DNA of 64,000 nt from an uncultured Porphyromonadaceae bacterium (GTDB lineage Bacteria > Bacteroidota > Bacteroidia > Bacteroidales > Muribaculaceae): the NCBI GenBank assembly GCA_900540625.1, contig UQGP01000006.1, positions 1-64,000 on the forward strand, read 5' to 3'. The notes beneath the pieces are model-generated. The model was not told where the DNA came from, did no database searches, and was given only the letters and a program-made list of their open reading frames with translations. The position numbers were made by a program, and so were the translations under genes. Below are positions 25,384 through 37,206 of the stretch, piece by piece (position 1 is the stretch's first letter; each line of letters opens with the position of its first letter).

Positions 25384-27330
25384 TTAGGCAAGAGACAGGA
25401 CTATGGTAGTGATGACTCCGAGCAGCAGGGCGCCGATGAGGTATACGCGAACGTATGTCTGTATCTGACCTGACTGCAGGCCGCGGATGGCGAAGGATGC
25501 CTTGTTGGTGATATTGGCAAGGGCGTCCATGGTTCCGTCGATGATGTGGCGGTCAAACCAGGCTATGGGGCGGCAGATGAGATTGAAGATAATCTTGTGG
25601 GTGATGAACATATAGAGTTCGTCCCAATAGAAGCGGTGGAAAGCCCATTCCCAGAGGTGCGGTATGGCTGCGCGCAGGCGAGCGGGGATGGCGTTTTCTT
25701 TGCGGTACATCACAGTGGCCAGTGCTATAGCGGCTATGGCGATGACCACGCTGGTGATGGCTATAGTCGGGTCGAGGTGGATGTCATAGGGCATATTGTC
25801 CCAGGTGACAAAGTGTCCGAAGGGGATAAATCCGGCGACGCAGGATACTGCGGCAAGGAATATCAGGGGCACGGACATGGTCCAAGGTGCATCATGCGGG
25901 GTGTGGTGAGCCGTATCGTGTTTCTTCCACCAGAAGATGAGGTAGTACAGACGGAACATGTAGAATGCCGTGAGGGCGGCCACCATTGTCATCCAAACGC
26001 CCATCCAGGGGCTCCAAGCGTATGCGGCCGAAAGGATTTCGTCCTTGCTGAAGAAGCCAGAGAAGGGAGGTATACCGGCTATGGCAAGACAGCCGATGAG
26101 GAATGTCCAGTGGGTGATGGGCATGTATTTGCGGAGACCACCCATGGCGGTGTAATCGTTGAAGTGTACTGCGTGTATCAGTGCGCCGGCTCCGAGGAAG
26201 AGCAGGGCCTTGAACATGGCGTGTGTAAATAGGTGGAACATCGAGGCCATGTATCCGAGGCCGTGGTGGCTGACCTCGCCCATGCCGAGACCGGCAACGC
26301 CGAGTGCTACCATCATAAATGCTATCTGGGATATGGTGGAGAAGGCGAGTACGCGCTTGATGTCAAGTTGCGTGCAGGCTACGACCGCGGCATAGAAGGC
26401 TGTGGCGGCACCGATGATGGCTACGAATGTGGTGGCTGATGCTTCGAAGATGTATACCGGGAACATGCGCGCTACCAAGAAGACGCCGGCGACGACCATT
26501 GTGGCGGCGTGTATCAGTGCCGATACGGGGGTGGGGCCTTCCATAGCGTCGGGCAGCCAAATGTGCAGGGGCATCATTGCCGATTTGCCCATACCGCCGA
26601 CGAATATGAGTACCAGACCCCAGGTGAGTACCGACGCACCGAGGAATGTGGTGCCGGCAGCTCCGCCGAGGGCTTCCATCGGGTTGGTGGTGAGGGCGGC
26701 AAAGTCAAAGGTCTTGCTGTAGAACGACAGCACGAGGATACCGATAAGGAATCCGAGGTCGGCAAAACGAGTGACGATGAACGCTTTTTTGGAGGCGGAA
26801 ACGGCTGCATGTTTTGTATAGTAGAATCCGATGAGGAGGTATGATGAAGCACCTACAAGCTCCCAGAAGATGTACATCTGGAAAATATTGGTGGCTACCA
26901 CCAGACCGAGCATTGAGAAGCTGAACAGCGACAGGAAGGCATAATAGCGCTGGAAGCCGCGTTCGCCGTGCATATATCCAAGGCTGTAGAGGTGTACCAT
27001 GAACGAGATGGTGGTGATGACTATGAGCATCATTGCCGAAATCGAGTCAAGGTAGAAGCCCAGGCGTATCACCAAATCATCGGTGAAAGCCAGCCAGTCG
27101 ATGTTGAATACGATGTATTGGAGGCGTTGTCCCGATTCGTTAACGAATTCGGGGTTGCCGCTGAAGAAGTATGTCAGTGCTACTGTGTAGCCCAGGATGG
27201 CTGTGACACCCATGCCGACGGTACCTAAGATGCCTGCCATTTTATGGCTCATTTTGCATCCGGCGATACCCAGCAGCAGGAACATGAACAGGGGTATGCA
27301 CAGAATGAGCAGCGGGAATGTGATATCCAT
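25384..27330 (-). CDS. nuoL: NADH-quinone oxidoreductase subunit L
   Basis: A 648-residue distal antiporter-like subunit. The family signature is clear: MFIFWELVG-type text appears as MYIFWELVGASSYLLIGF near residue 150, followed by KSAMMPLHIWLPDAMEGPTP near residue 245 and KRVLAFSTISQIAFMMVALG near residue 325. Near the C-terminus, a mixed region of about 100 residues leads to the long lateral helix and final membrane helix (QTYVRVYLIGALLLGVITT). Length is usual for the family. Confidence 0.95.
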   Translation of the reverse strand: MDITFPLLILCIPLFMFLLLGIAGCKMSHKMAGILGTVGMGVTAILGYTVALTYFFSGNPEFVNESGQRLQYIVFNIDWLAFTDDLVIRLGFYLDSISAMMLIVITTISFMVHLYSLGYMHGERGFQRYYAFLSLFSFSMLGLVVATNIFQMYIFWELVGASSYLLIGFYYTKHAAVSASKKAFIVTRFADLGFLIGILVLSFYSKTFDFAALTTNPMEALGGAAGTTFLGASVLTWGLVLIFVGGMGKSAMMPLHIWLPDAMEGPTPVSALIHAATMVVAGVFLVARMFPVYIFEASATTFVAIIGAATAFYAAVVACTQLDIKRVLAFSTISQIAFMMVALGVAGLGMGEVSHHGLGYMASMFHLFTHAMFKALLFLGAGALIHAVHFNDYTAMGGLRKYMPITHWTFLIGCLAIAGIPPFSGFFSKDEILSAAYAWSPWMGVWMTMVAALTAFYMFRLYYLIFWWKKHDTAHHTPHDAPWTMSVPLIFLAAVSCVAGFIPFGHFVTWDNMPYDIHLDPTIAITSVVIAIAAIALATVMYRKENAIPARLRAAIPHLWEWAFHRFYWDELYMFITHKIIFNLICRPIAWFDRHIIDGTMDALANITNKASFAIRGLQSGQIQTYVRVYLIGALLLGVITTIVLSLA

Positions 27331-27338
27331 GACTGTTG

Positions 27339-27650
27339 TTAGAATTTCATTTCGTTAAGGGTGCGCACATCGATGTTATGAGTGGCACGGTAGATGTTGA
27401 TAATAATGGCGATGGCGAGAGCCGTCTCGGCCGCTGCGATGGCGATGGCGAAAAGCGTGAAGAACATGCCTTCGAGTGCGCCAGGATAGAGGTAGCGGTT
27501 GAATACGACGAAGTTGACGTCGACGGCATTGAGCATCAGTTCCAGCGAGATGAGTATGGCAATCATGTTCTTGCGGGTGATAAATCCGTAGATTCCGGCG
27601 CAGAACATTATCAGGCTGGGTATCAGGTAATATATTGCTGTAATTTCCAT
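27339..27650 (-). CDS. nuoK: NADH-quinone oxidoreductase subunit K
   Basis: A 103-residue, three-helix subunit. The second helix holds the conserved Glu of the proton path (LISLELMLNAVDVNFVVF, Glu near 35) and the third holds another (AIAAAETALAIAIIINIYR). The gene ends 8 bases before nuoL begins and starts 12 bases after nuoJ ends. Confidence 0.95.
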   Translation of the reverse strand: MEITAIYYLIPSLIMFCAGIYGFITRKNMIAILISLELMLNAVDVNFVVFNRYLYPGALEGMFFTLFAIAIAAAETALAIAIIINIYRATHNIDVRTLNEMKF

Positions 27651-27662
27651 AGTCGTGGTGGC

Positions 27663-28175
27663 TTAACGTTTACGTGCAATCACTACGCCGCCGATGATAC
27701 ATGCCAGCAGCAGGATGCTGACGGCTTCGAAGGGCAACAGGTATTGACCGGGGCCGGAACCGAGGATGTCCGTTCCGATACGGTCCATTGTGGGGTTGGT
27801 CATCTCGGGCGCTTTTGCGAAGAGTGCGCAACGGCTCACTAAAGTGTAGCCGCATACGATGGCTGTGGCCAAAGCTGCCAGCAGCCCGACTTTACGCGAC
27901 TTGGAGGTGAGTTTCTCGCTATTGTGGCCGGGTTTGCTTGTCAGTAATATTGAGAAGACAAACAATACCACGATACCGCCGGCATATACCGCAATCTGTA
28001 CCGCGCCGAGGAACTCGTAGTCGAGTTGGAAATACAGGGCGGCGGCGCTGAAGAGGGTAAAGAGCAGGAAGGTGGCGGCGCGCAGAATTTTGCGCGTGGT
28101 CACGGCCAGTACCGAGAATACAATCATCGACAGGGCGATGATGACATACATGATGATACTTCCTAATGATTCCAT
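27663..28175 (-). CDS. nuoJ: NADH-quinone oxidoreductase subunit J
   Basis: A 170-residue subunit with five hydrophobic helices. FLGAVQIAVYAGGIVVLFVF is the hallmark helix 3 with its pi-bulge region, essential for coupling in complex I. PFEAVSILLLACIIGGVVIARKR closes the protein. It is 9 bases behind nuoI, so tightly coupled. Confidence 0.95.
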   Translation of the reverse strand: MESLGSIIMYVIIALSMIVFSVLAVTTRKILRAATFLLFTLFSAAALYFQLDYEFLGAVQIAVYAGGIVVLFVFSILLTSKPGHNSEKLTSKSRKVGLLAALATAIVCGYTLVSRCALFAKAPEMTNPTMDRIGTDILGSGPGQYLLPFEAVSILLLACIIGGVVIARKR

Positions 28176-28184
28176 TATATTGTG

Positions 28185-28835
28185 TTATTTTTCGTTTTGC
28201 GTGGGTTTGGGCGCTGCGGGTTGCACCAAGTTGGTCGGATTGGCCGGAGCTTCGGCGGCTTTGGCAGCGGCGGCAGCGGCAGCTTTTGCTTTAGCGGCGG
28301 CAGCGGCCTTGGCTTTGGCGGCTTCGAGCATCTTGGCCTTGTATTCGGCTATCTGTTCTGCCGTGGGCACGGGTTGCTCTTTTTCGGGCAGGTAGTTGAG
28401 CGTCTTGACCAATTTGCTGCGGGTGAACACGGCTTGTTCGAAGTCGTTGGTGAATTCGATGGCGTGTGTAGGGCAGTTGGTGACGCAGAGTTGGCAGAAG
28501 GTGCAACTTCCCAGATCGTAGGTGTATTTGTCCAGGACTTTTTTCTTGCCGGTGGGGGTGAGTGCGGGTATGTCCTTGGTGGTGACGGTGATGGTACCGT
28601 TGGGGCATACACGCTCGCATGTGCCGCAGGCTATGCATTTGTGGTTGCCTTCGTCGTCGTACACAAATTGGAGTATGGCGCGGAAGCGTGGTGCGGGATG
28701 ATGCGTCTCGCGGTTTTCGGGATAACGTTCTGTAATCTTAGGCGTGACGAATTCCTTGCCGGTTACGGTCATACCTTTTACGAGGCTTGCCACTCCGGAG
28801 CCTAATGACGTGAAGTATTCTTTTATACTACCCAT
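28185..28835 (-). CDS. nuoI: NADH-quinone oxidoreductase subunit I with Ala/Lys-rich tail
   Basis: A 216-residue subunit holding clusters N6a and N6b. The two ferredoxin motifs are CIACGTCERVCP (near residue 62) and CTFCQLCVTNCP (near residue 103). The core ends near residue 150 (KTLNYLPEKEQP). The last 60 residues are an extra tail of Ala and Lys repeats followed by a Pro-rich end (NPTNLVQPAAPKPTQNEK). The tail is low-complexity and probably disordered or a single helix. First nuo gene after the inserted atp block, 56 bases behind atpG, with no TAnnTTTG box in the gap. Confidence 0.94.
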   Translation of the reverse strand: MGSIKEYFTSLGSGVASLVKGMTVTGKEFVTPKITERYPENRETHHPAPRFRAILQFVYDDEGNHKCIACGTCERVCPNGTITVTTKDIPALTPTGKKKVLDKYTYDLGSCTFCQLCVTNCPTHAIEFTNDFEQAVFTRSKLVKTLNYLPEKEQPVPTAEQIAEYKAKMLEAAKAKAAAAAKAKAAAAAAAKAAEAPANPTNLVQPAAPKPTQNEK

Positions 28836-28891
28836 TGATCGGTCGGTTGATGTTTGGTTTGTATTGTTGTTTTGCGTTATGATGCTGCGCG

Positions 28892-29782
28892 TCAGTCGCG
28901 TACCTGACCTCCTACGATGTCGAGGAGTTCGGTGGTGATGGATTGTTGACGCAGTTTATTGTATTCCAGTTGCAGTTGCTCGAGGAGTTTCTTGGCGTTG
29001 TCGTTGGCGCTTTGCATAGCCATAATGCGTGCGGCCTGTTCGGATGCGCGGTTTTCGGTAAAAACCTGTTGCATAGTCGCCATCAGGAACATAGGCAGTG
29101 CGCTGTCGAAGATGCCGGCGGCATCGGGCTCGAATATGTACGGCCGTGATTCGTTGGCTGTGGCTTCGGTACCGCGCAGACTGCTTTCGAGTACGGGCAG
29201 GTATTGCGTGGCCGTAAAGCGCTGTCGTCCGGCGGTCTTGAAGGACATATATGCGATGTCTATGCGGTCGGTGAGGCCGGAGGCAAAGTCCTGTTGGAGG
29301 CTACGGGCATAGGCAACGACGTCGGCTCCGTCGGTTTTGGATGTGATGTTTTCGGGGGCTTCGGCCACGGTCACTCCTCCGATAGCTGCGGCATTGCAGG
29401 CTTTGACCATTTTGCGGCCTATGGGAACGATGGTGATGGTTGCTGTGGCTTCCAAGTCGTTACGCATTTTGGCTATATAGCCGGTCAATTGCTTGACGAT
29501 ATTGGCGTTGTATGCTCCGCAAAGGCCATCGTCGCTACCCCAGACGATGACTGTGGCGTGCTGGACGCGTCTTGCTGCCACAAGCGGCGAGGCGAAGGTC
29601 GCATCCGAGCTCAACAGGTTGGCGATGATGTCGTTGATAAGGCTGCGAAATGGCACGAGGCGGCGCAATGCGCCTTCGGCCTTGTGCATTTTGGCCGAGG
29701 ATATCATCTTCATGGCTCCGGTAATTTTCTCGGAGGAGGCTACGGAGCCTATGCGTCCTTTGAGTTCGCGTAGTGTTGCCAT
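28892..29782 (-). CDS. atpG: ATP synthase F1 subunit gamma
   Basis: A 296-residue rotor shaft. N-terminal MATLRELKGRIGSVASSEKITGAMKMISSAK-type helix (here seen as RIGSVASSEKITGAMKMIS) and C-terminal helix (MQSANDNAKKLLEQLQLEYN) enclose the Rossmann-like middle (VIVWGSDDGLCGAYNANI). The end, QSITTELLDIVGGQ, is well conserved. It is the last atp gene of the block, followed directly by nuoI. Confidence 0.95.
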   Translation of the reverse strand: MATLRELKGRIGSVASSEKITGAMKMISSAKMHKAEGALRRLVPFRSLINDIIANLLSSDATFASPLVAARRVQHATVIVWGSDDGLCGAYNANIVKQLTGYIAKMRNDLEATATITIVPIGRKMVKACNAAAIGGVTVAEAPENITSKTDGADVVAYARSLQQDFASGLTDRIDIAYMSFKTAGRQRFTATQYLPVLESSLRGTEATANESRPYIFEPDAAGIFDSALPMFLMATMQQVFTENRASEQAARIMAMQSANDNAKKLLEQLQLEYNKLRQQSITTELLDIVGGQVRD

Positions 29783-29845
29783 TGTTTTTTATTGTCGTTC
29801 TGTCGTTGGTTGGGTTGGGGTAGACTTTGATGTAATGTCTGTGGT

Positions 29846-31417
29846 TTAGGCAAATCGGGCGGCCACGTTGGAGGCTACTTCGGTGAGCTTGGTCGTGACG
29901 TCATCGCCGATGCGTCCGGCGGCAATCTCGTTGAGAGCTTCGGGGTACTGGGCGCGCAACTGTTGGATGTATTGTTTCTCGAAGTCGGCTACGCGATCCA
30001 GAGGCACTTTTTCGAGCAGGCCTTTGACGCCGCAGTAGATAACTGCCACTTGGTCTTCGACGGCCCAGGGCTGGTATTGCGGCTGGATGAGCAGTCGTTC
30101 GTTTTTACGGCCTTTGTCGATGACGCGAGCGGTCACTGCATCAATGTCTCCGCCGAACTTGGTGAAGGATTCGAGTTCGCGGAACTGGGCTTGGTCGATT
30201 TTCAGTGTACCGGCCACTTTTTTCATACTCTTGATTTGGGCGTTGCCGCCTACACGGGACACGGAGATGCCGACGTTGATGGCGGGGCGTATACCGCGGT
30301 TGAAGAGTGCTGTCTCGAGAAATATCTGTCCGTCAGTGATGGAGATGACGTTGGTGGGGATGTATGCCGACACGTCACCGGCCTGGGTCTCGATGATGGG
30401 CAGTGCGGTGAGCGAGCCGCCGCCTTTGACGATAGGCTTGAGTGCGGCGGGAAGGTCGTTCATTTTCTCGGCTACGGCCTGGTTGTCGATAATCTTGGCT
30501 GCACGTTCCAGCAGACGGGAGTGCAGATAGAAAATATCGCCGGGGTATGCTTCGCGGCCCGAGGGACGTTTGAGGATAAGCGAAATCTCGCGGTATGCCA
30601 CGGCCTGCTTGGATAGGTCGTCGTATACGATGAGTGCGTCGCGTCCGGTGTCGCGGATGTATTCGCCGATGGCTACGCCGGCAAAGGGCGAGTAGTAGCG
30701 CATTGATGCCGAGTCACTGGCGGTAGCGGCTACGACTACTGTGTAATCCAGTGCTCCGTTGCGGCGGAGTGTGTCCACTGTGGCTGCTATGGAGGATGCT
30801 TTTTGGCCGATGGCTACGTATATGCAATATACGGGTTTGCCGGCTTCGAAGTTTTTGCGCTGGTTGATGATTGTGTCGATGGCGATGGCGGTTTTGCCTA
30901 TCTGGCGGTCGCCGATGATGAGTTCGCGTTGGCCTCGGCCTATGGGCACCATCGCATCGACGGCTTTGATGCCGGTTTGCAGGGGCTGGTTTACGGGCTG
31001 GCGGTAGATTACGCCGGGCGCTTTGCGTTCCAGAGGCATTTCGATAAGTTCGCCGGCTATGGGGCCGCGGCCGTCTATGGGTTCGCCCAGGACGTTGATG
31101 ACGCGTCCGAAGAGGCCTTCGCCGACGGCGATGGAGGCGATGCGTCCGGTGCGGCGGACGTTCATGCCTTCGGTGACGGCGTTGACGTTGTTCATCAGTA
31201 TGACGCCGACATTGGATTCTTCGAGGTTGAGGGCGACGCCTTTGACGCCGTTTTCAAATTCGACGAGTTCGTTGGCACGGACATTGTCCAGTCCGTAGAC
31301 GTGTGCCACGCCGTCGCCTACGTCGAGCACTTTGCCGACTTCTTCGAAGGCGACGTGCGAATTGACGTTTTCAAGCTCTTGCTTGAGTACTTCGGATATT
31401 TCGCTGGGGTTTATCAT
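29846..31417 (-). CDS. atpA: ATP synthase F1 subunit alpha
   Basis: A 523-residue subunit forming the non-catalytic nucleotide sites. N-terminal beta barrel [19 protein letters not shown]; Walker [12 protein letters not shown] near residue 172; [15 protein letters not shown] as Walker B region; [28 protein letters not shown]; and the arginine-finger region [18 protein letters not shown] near residue 373. Length is normal for Bacteroidetes. Confidence 0.96.
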   Translation of the reverse strand: MINPSEISEVLKQELENVNSHVAFEEVGKVLDVGDGVAHVYGLDNVRANELVEFENGVKGVALNLEESNVGVILMNNVNAVTEGMNVRRTGRIASIAVGEGLFGRVINVLGEPIDGRGPIAGELIEMPLERKAPGVIYRQPVNQPLQTGIKAVDAMVPIGRGQRELIIGDRQIGKTAIAIDTIINQRKNFEAGKPVYCIYVAIGQKASSIAATVDTLRRNGALDYTVVVAATASDSASMRYYSPFAGVAIGEYIRDTGRDALIVYDDLSKQAVAYREISLILKRPSGREAYPGDIFYLHSRLLERAAKIIDNQAVAEKMNDLPAALKPIVKGGGSLTALPIIETQAGDVSAYIPTNVISITDGQIFLETALFNRGIRPAINVGISVSRVGGNAQIKSMKKVAGTLKIDQAQFRELESFTKFGGDIDAVTARVIDKGRKNERLLIQPQYQPWAVEDQVAVIYCGVKGLLEKVPLDRVADFEKQYIQQLRAQYPEALNEIAAGRIGDDVTTKLTEVASNVAARFA

Positions 31418-31473
31418 TGTCGTGGGTGGATGTGTCTTGTTAGGGGTGTTGTTGCTGGTATTGTGCTACGCCG

Positions 31474-32031
31474 TCACTGTATCAGGCGTTGGCGCAGTTG
31501 TTGGAGTTCGTTGCGTACCGATGCATCGAGGCGTTGCGAGTCTATGGTGACTGTAAATCCGCCTATGAGGGTCGGGTCGGTGCTATATGAGTACTGTGCG
31601 GTACCGCCTTGGAGGTGCTTCTCGACCATGGCTTGTATGCGATTGCGGTCGTTGTCGGCCAGGGTTGTTGCGGAGGTGATGTGCACCTTGTAGATGTTGT
31701 GTTCCTGACGGTAAATGGCCAGGTAAGCGAGCGCGGTTTCGCGCATGATGTCCATGCGGCGATGCCGTCCAAGTAGTTTGACAAAGTCGTCGAAAACTTC
31801 TGCGGCTTTGCCCAGGCTTTTGGTGTCTGCGGCCGTAGCCAGTATCGTGGCTTTGCGGTCGTTGTCGACAAAGGGGTTGGCGATTGTCGCTTGCAGTGAG
31901 TTGTTGGCGTCATAGGCTCCGGCGAGGGTGTCCATGGCGGTGTACATCTGTGCGGCGGCATCGCGTTCTACGGCGTATTTGTAGAGCGCTTTGGCGTAGC
32001 GGCGTGGCAGTAGTCCTTGGTCCATTGTCAT
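31474..32031 (-). CDS. atpH: ATP synthase F1 subunit delta
   Basis: A 185-residue subunit of the peripheral stalk cap (OSCP-like). It opens with GLLPRRYAKALYKYAVERD, the usual six-helix N-terminal domain, and ends with a beta strand segment LIGGFTVTIDSQRLDASVRNEL, typical of the C-terminal part. It sits between atpF and atpA as in most bacteria. Confidence 0.92.
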   Translation of the reverse strand: MTMDQGLLPRRYAKALYKYAVERDAAAQMYTAMDTLAGAYDANNSLQATIANPFVDNDRKATILATAADTKSLGKAAEVFDDFVKLLGRHRRMDIMRETALAYLAIYRQEHNIYKVHITSATTLADNDRNRIQAMVEKHLQGGTAQYSYSTDPTLIGGFTVTIDSQRLDASVRNELQQLRQRLIQ

Positions 32032-32094
32032 ATATCGGTTGGTTGTGGTGTATGGCTCGCGTGTGGTGTGTGGCGGATGCGCTTGGTTTGTTTA

Positions 32095-32592
32095 TCAGTT
32101 GTTATTCTCGATTTGGTCGAGGTATGTGTTTACAAGCCGTGACTGTGCCGCTTGGTCTTCCATGCGTTCCTTGACGACTTTGCCGGCGATTTCGAGGGCG
32201 ATTTCGCTGACTTGGTTGCGCAGTTGTTTCTGGGCTTCTTTTTGTTGCTGCTCTATGGAGAGTTTGGCGGCGTCCATCACTTTCTGAGCTTCCTTGGCGG
32301 CAGCGGCACGAGCCTCTTCGATGAGTTGGGTCTTCATCTTGTCGGCATCGCGGAGCATTTGGGCTTGTTGTGTGCGTGCCTGAGCGATGTATTTGTCGGC
32401 TTCGGCGCGAGCGTTGTCCAGTTGCTCTTTGGCGTTTTGGGCATATTCCACACCCTTGTTGATGAGGTCGGCGCGTTCGTCAACGCTTTTCAGTATCGTG
32501 GGCCATGCAAATTTCCATAGGATTAGGAAAAGTATGGCAAATCCGACGAACATCCAAAAGACGAGGCCGAAGTCGGGGGTAAATAGTTCCAT
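32095..32592 (-). CDS. atpF: ATP synthase F0 subunit b
   Basis: A 165-residue stalk protein. One N-terminal membrane helix (LVFWMFVGFAILFLILWKFAW) is followed by a long, charged coiled coil with many Ala, Gln, Glu and Lys residues. It anchors the F1 head to subunit a. Separated from atpE by 148 bases containing a stable hairpin, the largest gap in the atp block. Confidence 0.93.
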   Translation of the reverse strand: MELFTPDFGLVFWMFVGFAILFLILWKFAWPTILKSVDERADLINKGVEYAQNAKEQLDNARAEADKYIAQARTQQAQMLRDADKMKTQLIEEARAAAAKEAQKVMDAAKLSIEQQQKEAQKQLRNQVSEIALEIAGKVVKERMEDQAAQSRLVNTYLDQIENNN

Positions 32593-32676
32593 AACGGTAA
32601 TTTAGGCGTGGTGTTGTAGTCGAATGTTGTTTTTTTGTGATGCTTGGCCGCGTATGTCGGGATGTCACTTTCGGGG

Positions 32677-32703
32677 GCGCCGGCACGGCTTGGGTGCCGG
32701 CGC
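32677..32703 (-). promoter_or_regulatory. Intercistronic hairpin between atpE and atpF
   Basis: GCGCCGGCAC pairs with GTGCCGGCGC around GGCTTGG. It is in the 148-base gap downstream of atpE. No T-run follows on the minus strand, so it is more likely an RNA-stability or processing element than a full terminator. Confidence 0.55.
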
Positions 32704-32740
32704 TTCCGTGTGACTGTGCCTTCTGCGGCGTGGGTGATGC

Positions 32741-34175
<1,435 letters not shown>

Positions 34176-34232
34176 GTGCGTGCTTGGTGTGGGGTCTTGT
34201 TGTTGAAATCTTGATATGAGGCGTGCTCGGGG

Positions 34233-34469
34233 TCAGTATATGCAAACGCTGATAACGTTGTTGTCTACATCGGCGATGCCTCCGGAGACGGTGTAGGTGG
34301 TCTCTTGTCCGGCGGCATTGCGAAAGACGATGTCACCGGCGACGAGTGTCGACACCAGTGCCGCGTGGTTGTGCAGCACGGTGAAGCGGCCTTTGGCTCC
34401 GGGGAGCGTGACCATTGTAACTTCGCCTTCGAAGAGTATTTCGGTGGTGGATATTATCTTCAGTGTCAT
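34233..34469 (-). CDS. atpC: ATP synthase F1 subunit epsilon, beta-sandwich only
   Basis: A 78-residue protein covering just the N-terminal beta sandwich of epsilon: FEGEVTMVTLPGAKGRFTVL, HNHAALVSTLVAGDIVFR, SGGIADVDNNVISV. The C-terminal helical hairpin (about 50 residues), which inhibits ATP hydrolysis in E. coli, is absent and no frame for it follows. This short form would join gamma to the c-ring but could not act as the usual extended inhibitor. Confidence 0.92.
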   Translation of the reverse strand: MTLKIISTTEILFEGEVTMVTLPGAKGRFTVLHNHAALVSTLVAGDIVFRNAAGQETTYTVSGGIADVDNNVISVCIY

Positions 34470-34514
34470 TGTCTTTGTGTGTCAGTAGGACGTTAAGCGT
34501 GGTCTTTGTATGCT

Positions 34515-36065
<1,551 letters not shown>

Positions 36066-37154
36066 TTAGAGTGTCCAATTCAGGTTGATGATGCATACCA
36101 TCAGCGCGAGGTTGAACATATTGATGGGAAGGAGGTACTTCCACTCGAGGCTGAGCAGGTGGTCGATGCGCAGACGGGGGAAGGTCCATTTGAACCAGAT
36201 GATGATGAAGGAGAGAGTGATGGCCTTGGCGAAGAACCATACTACCGAGGGTATGTAGTCCATCACGCCGTTGAATGCATCCCATCCGGGGATATGCAGC
36301 GGCATCCATCCACCGAAGAATAGGAGGGCGGCAACGCCGCTGATGATGAACAGGTTGAGGTATTCGGCCAGATAGAAGAAACCGAAATGGATACCGGAGT
36401 ATTCGGTATGGTATCCGGCGGTAAGTTCGCTTTCGGCTTCGGGAAGGTCAAACGGGCCGCGGTTGGTCTCGGCGGTTCCGGCAATCATGTATATGATGAA
36501 GGCGATGATTGCGGGGACGTGGCCGGAGAATATGAACCAGAGGTGGCGTTGTTCCTCGACGATACCGGTGACGCTCATTGTTCCGGCCAGACACACCATA
36601 GTGATGACGCTCAGCCCGATAGACAGCTCGTAGCTAATCATCTGGGCACCAGAGCGAAGAGCACCGATAAGTGTGAACTTATTGTTGGACGACCATCCTG
36701 CCAGCAGGATGCCCAATACGCCTATGGAAGATACGGCCAGCAGGAAGAATATACCGATATTGAAATCGATGATTTGCAGTCCGTGACCCCACGGCAGTAC
36801 CGCAAAGGAGAGCATCGAGGCGATGATGACCAGATAGGGCGCCAATGCGAAGAGGAATTTGTCGATATGTTTCAGTTGGATAAGCTCCTTGATGAGAATC
36901 TTGAACATATCGGCGAAGCTTTGCAGCAAACCCCAGGGACCTACGCGGTTGGGACCGAGACGGCACTGGAAGAATGCGCAGACTTTGCGCTCGAAGTATA
37001 TGTAGAACAGCGCCAGCAGTGCGTACAGCAGCAACAGGCCGACGCCGATGGCGAGACATTCGATGGTAACGGCGAGCCATTGCGGCGCCCCGAGGGTGGC
37101 AACGAGGAAGTTGTGTATCCAGTCGGTGATTACCGAAAAGTCGAAATCTTGCAT
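36066..37154 (-). CDS. nuoH: NADH-quinone oxidoreductase subunit H
   Basis: A 362-residue subunit at the quinone site. [29 protein letters not shown] loop is seen as [20 protein letters not shown] near residue 55, and [21 protein letters not shown] near residue 235 holds the acidic quinone-site loop. About eight helices. It is the last nuo gene before the atp block. Confidence 0.95.
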   Translation of the reverse strand: MQDFDFSVITDWIHNFLVATLGAPQWLAVTIECLAIGVGLLLLYALLALFYIYFERKVCAFFQCRLGPNRVGPWGLLQSFADMFKILIKELIQLKHIDKFLFALAPYLVIIASMLSFAVLPWGHGLQIIDFNIGIFFLLAVSSIGVLGILLAGWSSNNKFTLIGALRSGAQMISYELSIGLSVITMVCLAGTMSVTGIVEEQRHLWFIFSGHVPAIIAFIIYMIAGTAETNRGPFDLPEAESELTAGYHTEYSGIHFGFFYLAEYLNLFIISGVAALLFFGGWMPLHIPGWDAFNGVMDYIPSVVWFFAKAITLSFIIIWFKWTFPRLRIDHLLSLEWKYLLPINMFNLALMVCIINLNWTL

Positions 37155-37206
37155 TTGTGTGATATGGTTGTGTTCGATATTTAGCTAAGTATTGTGGCGC
37201 AGTGTA

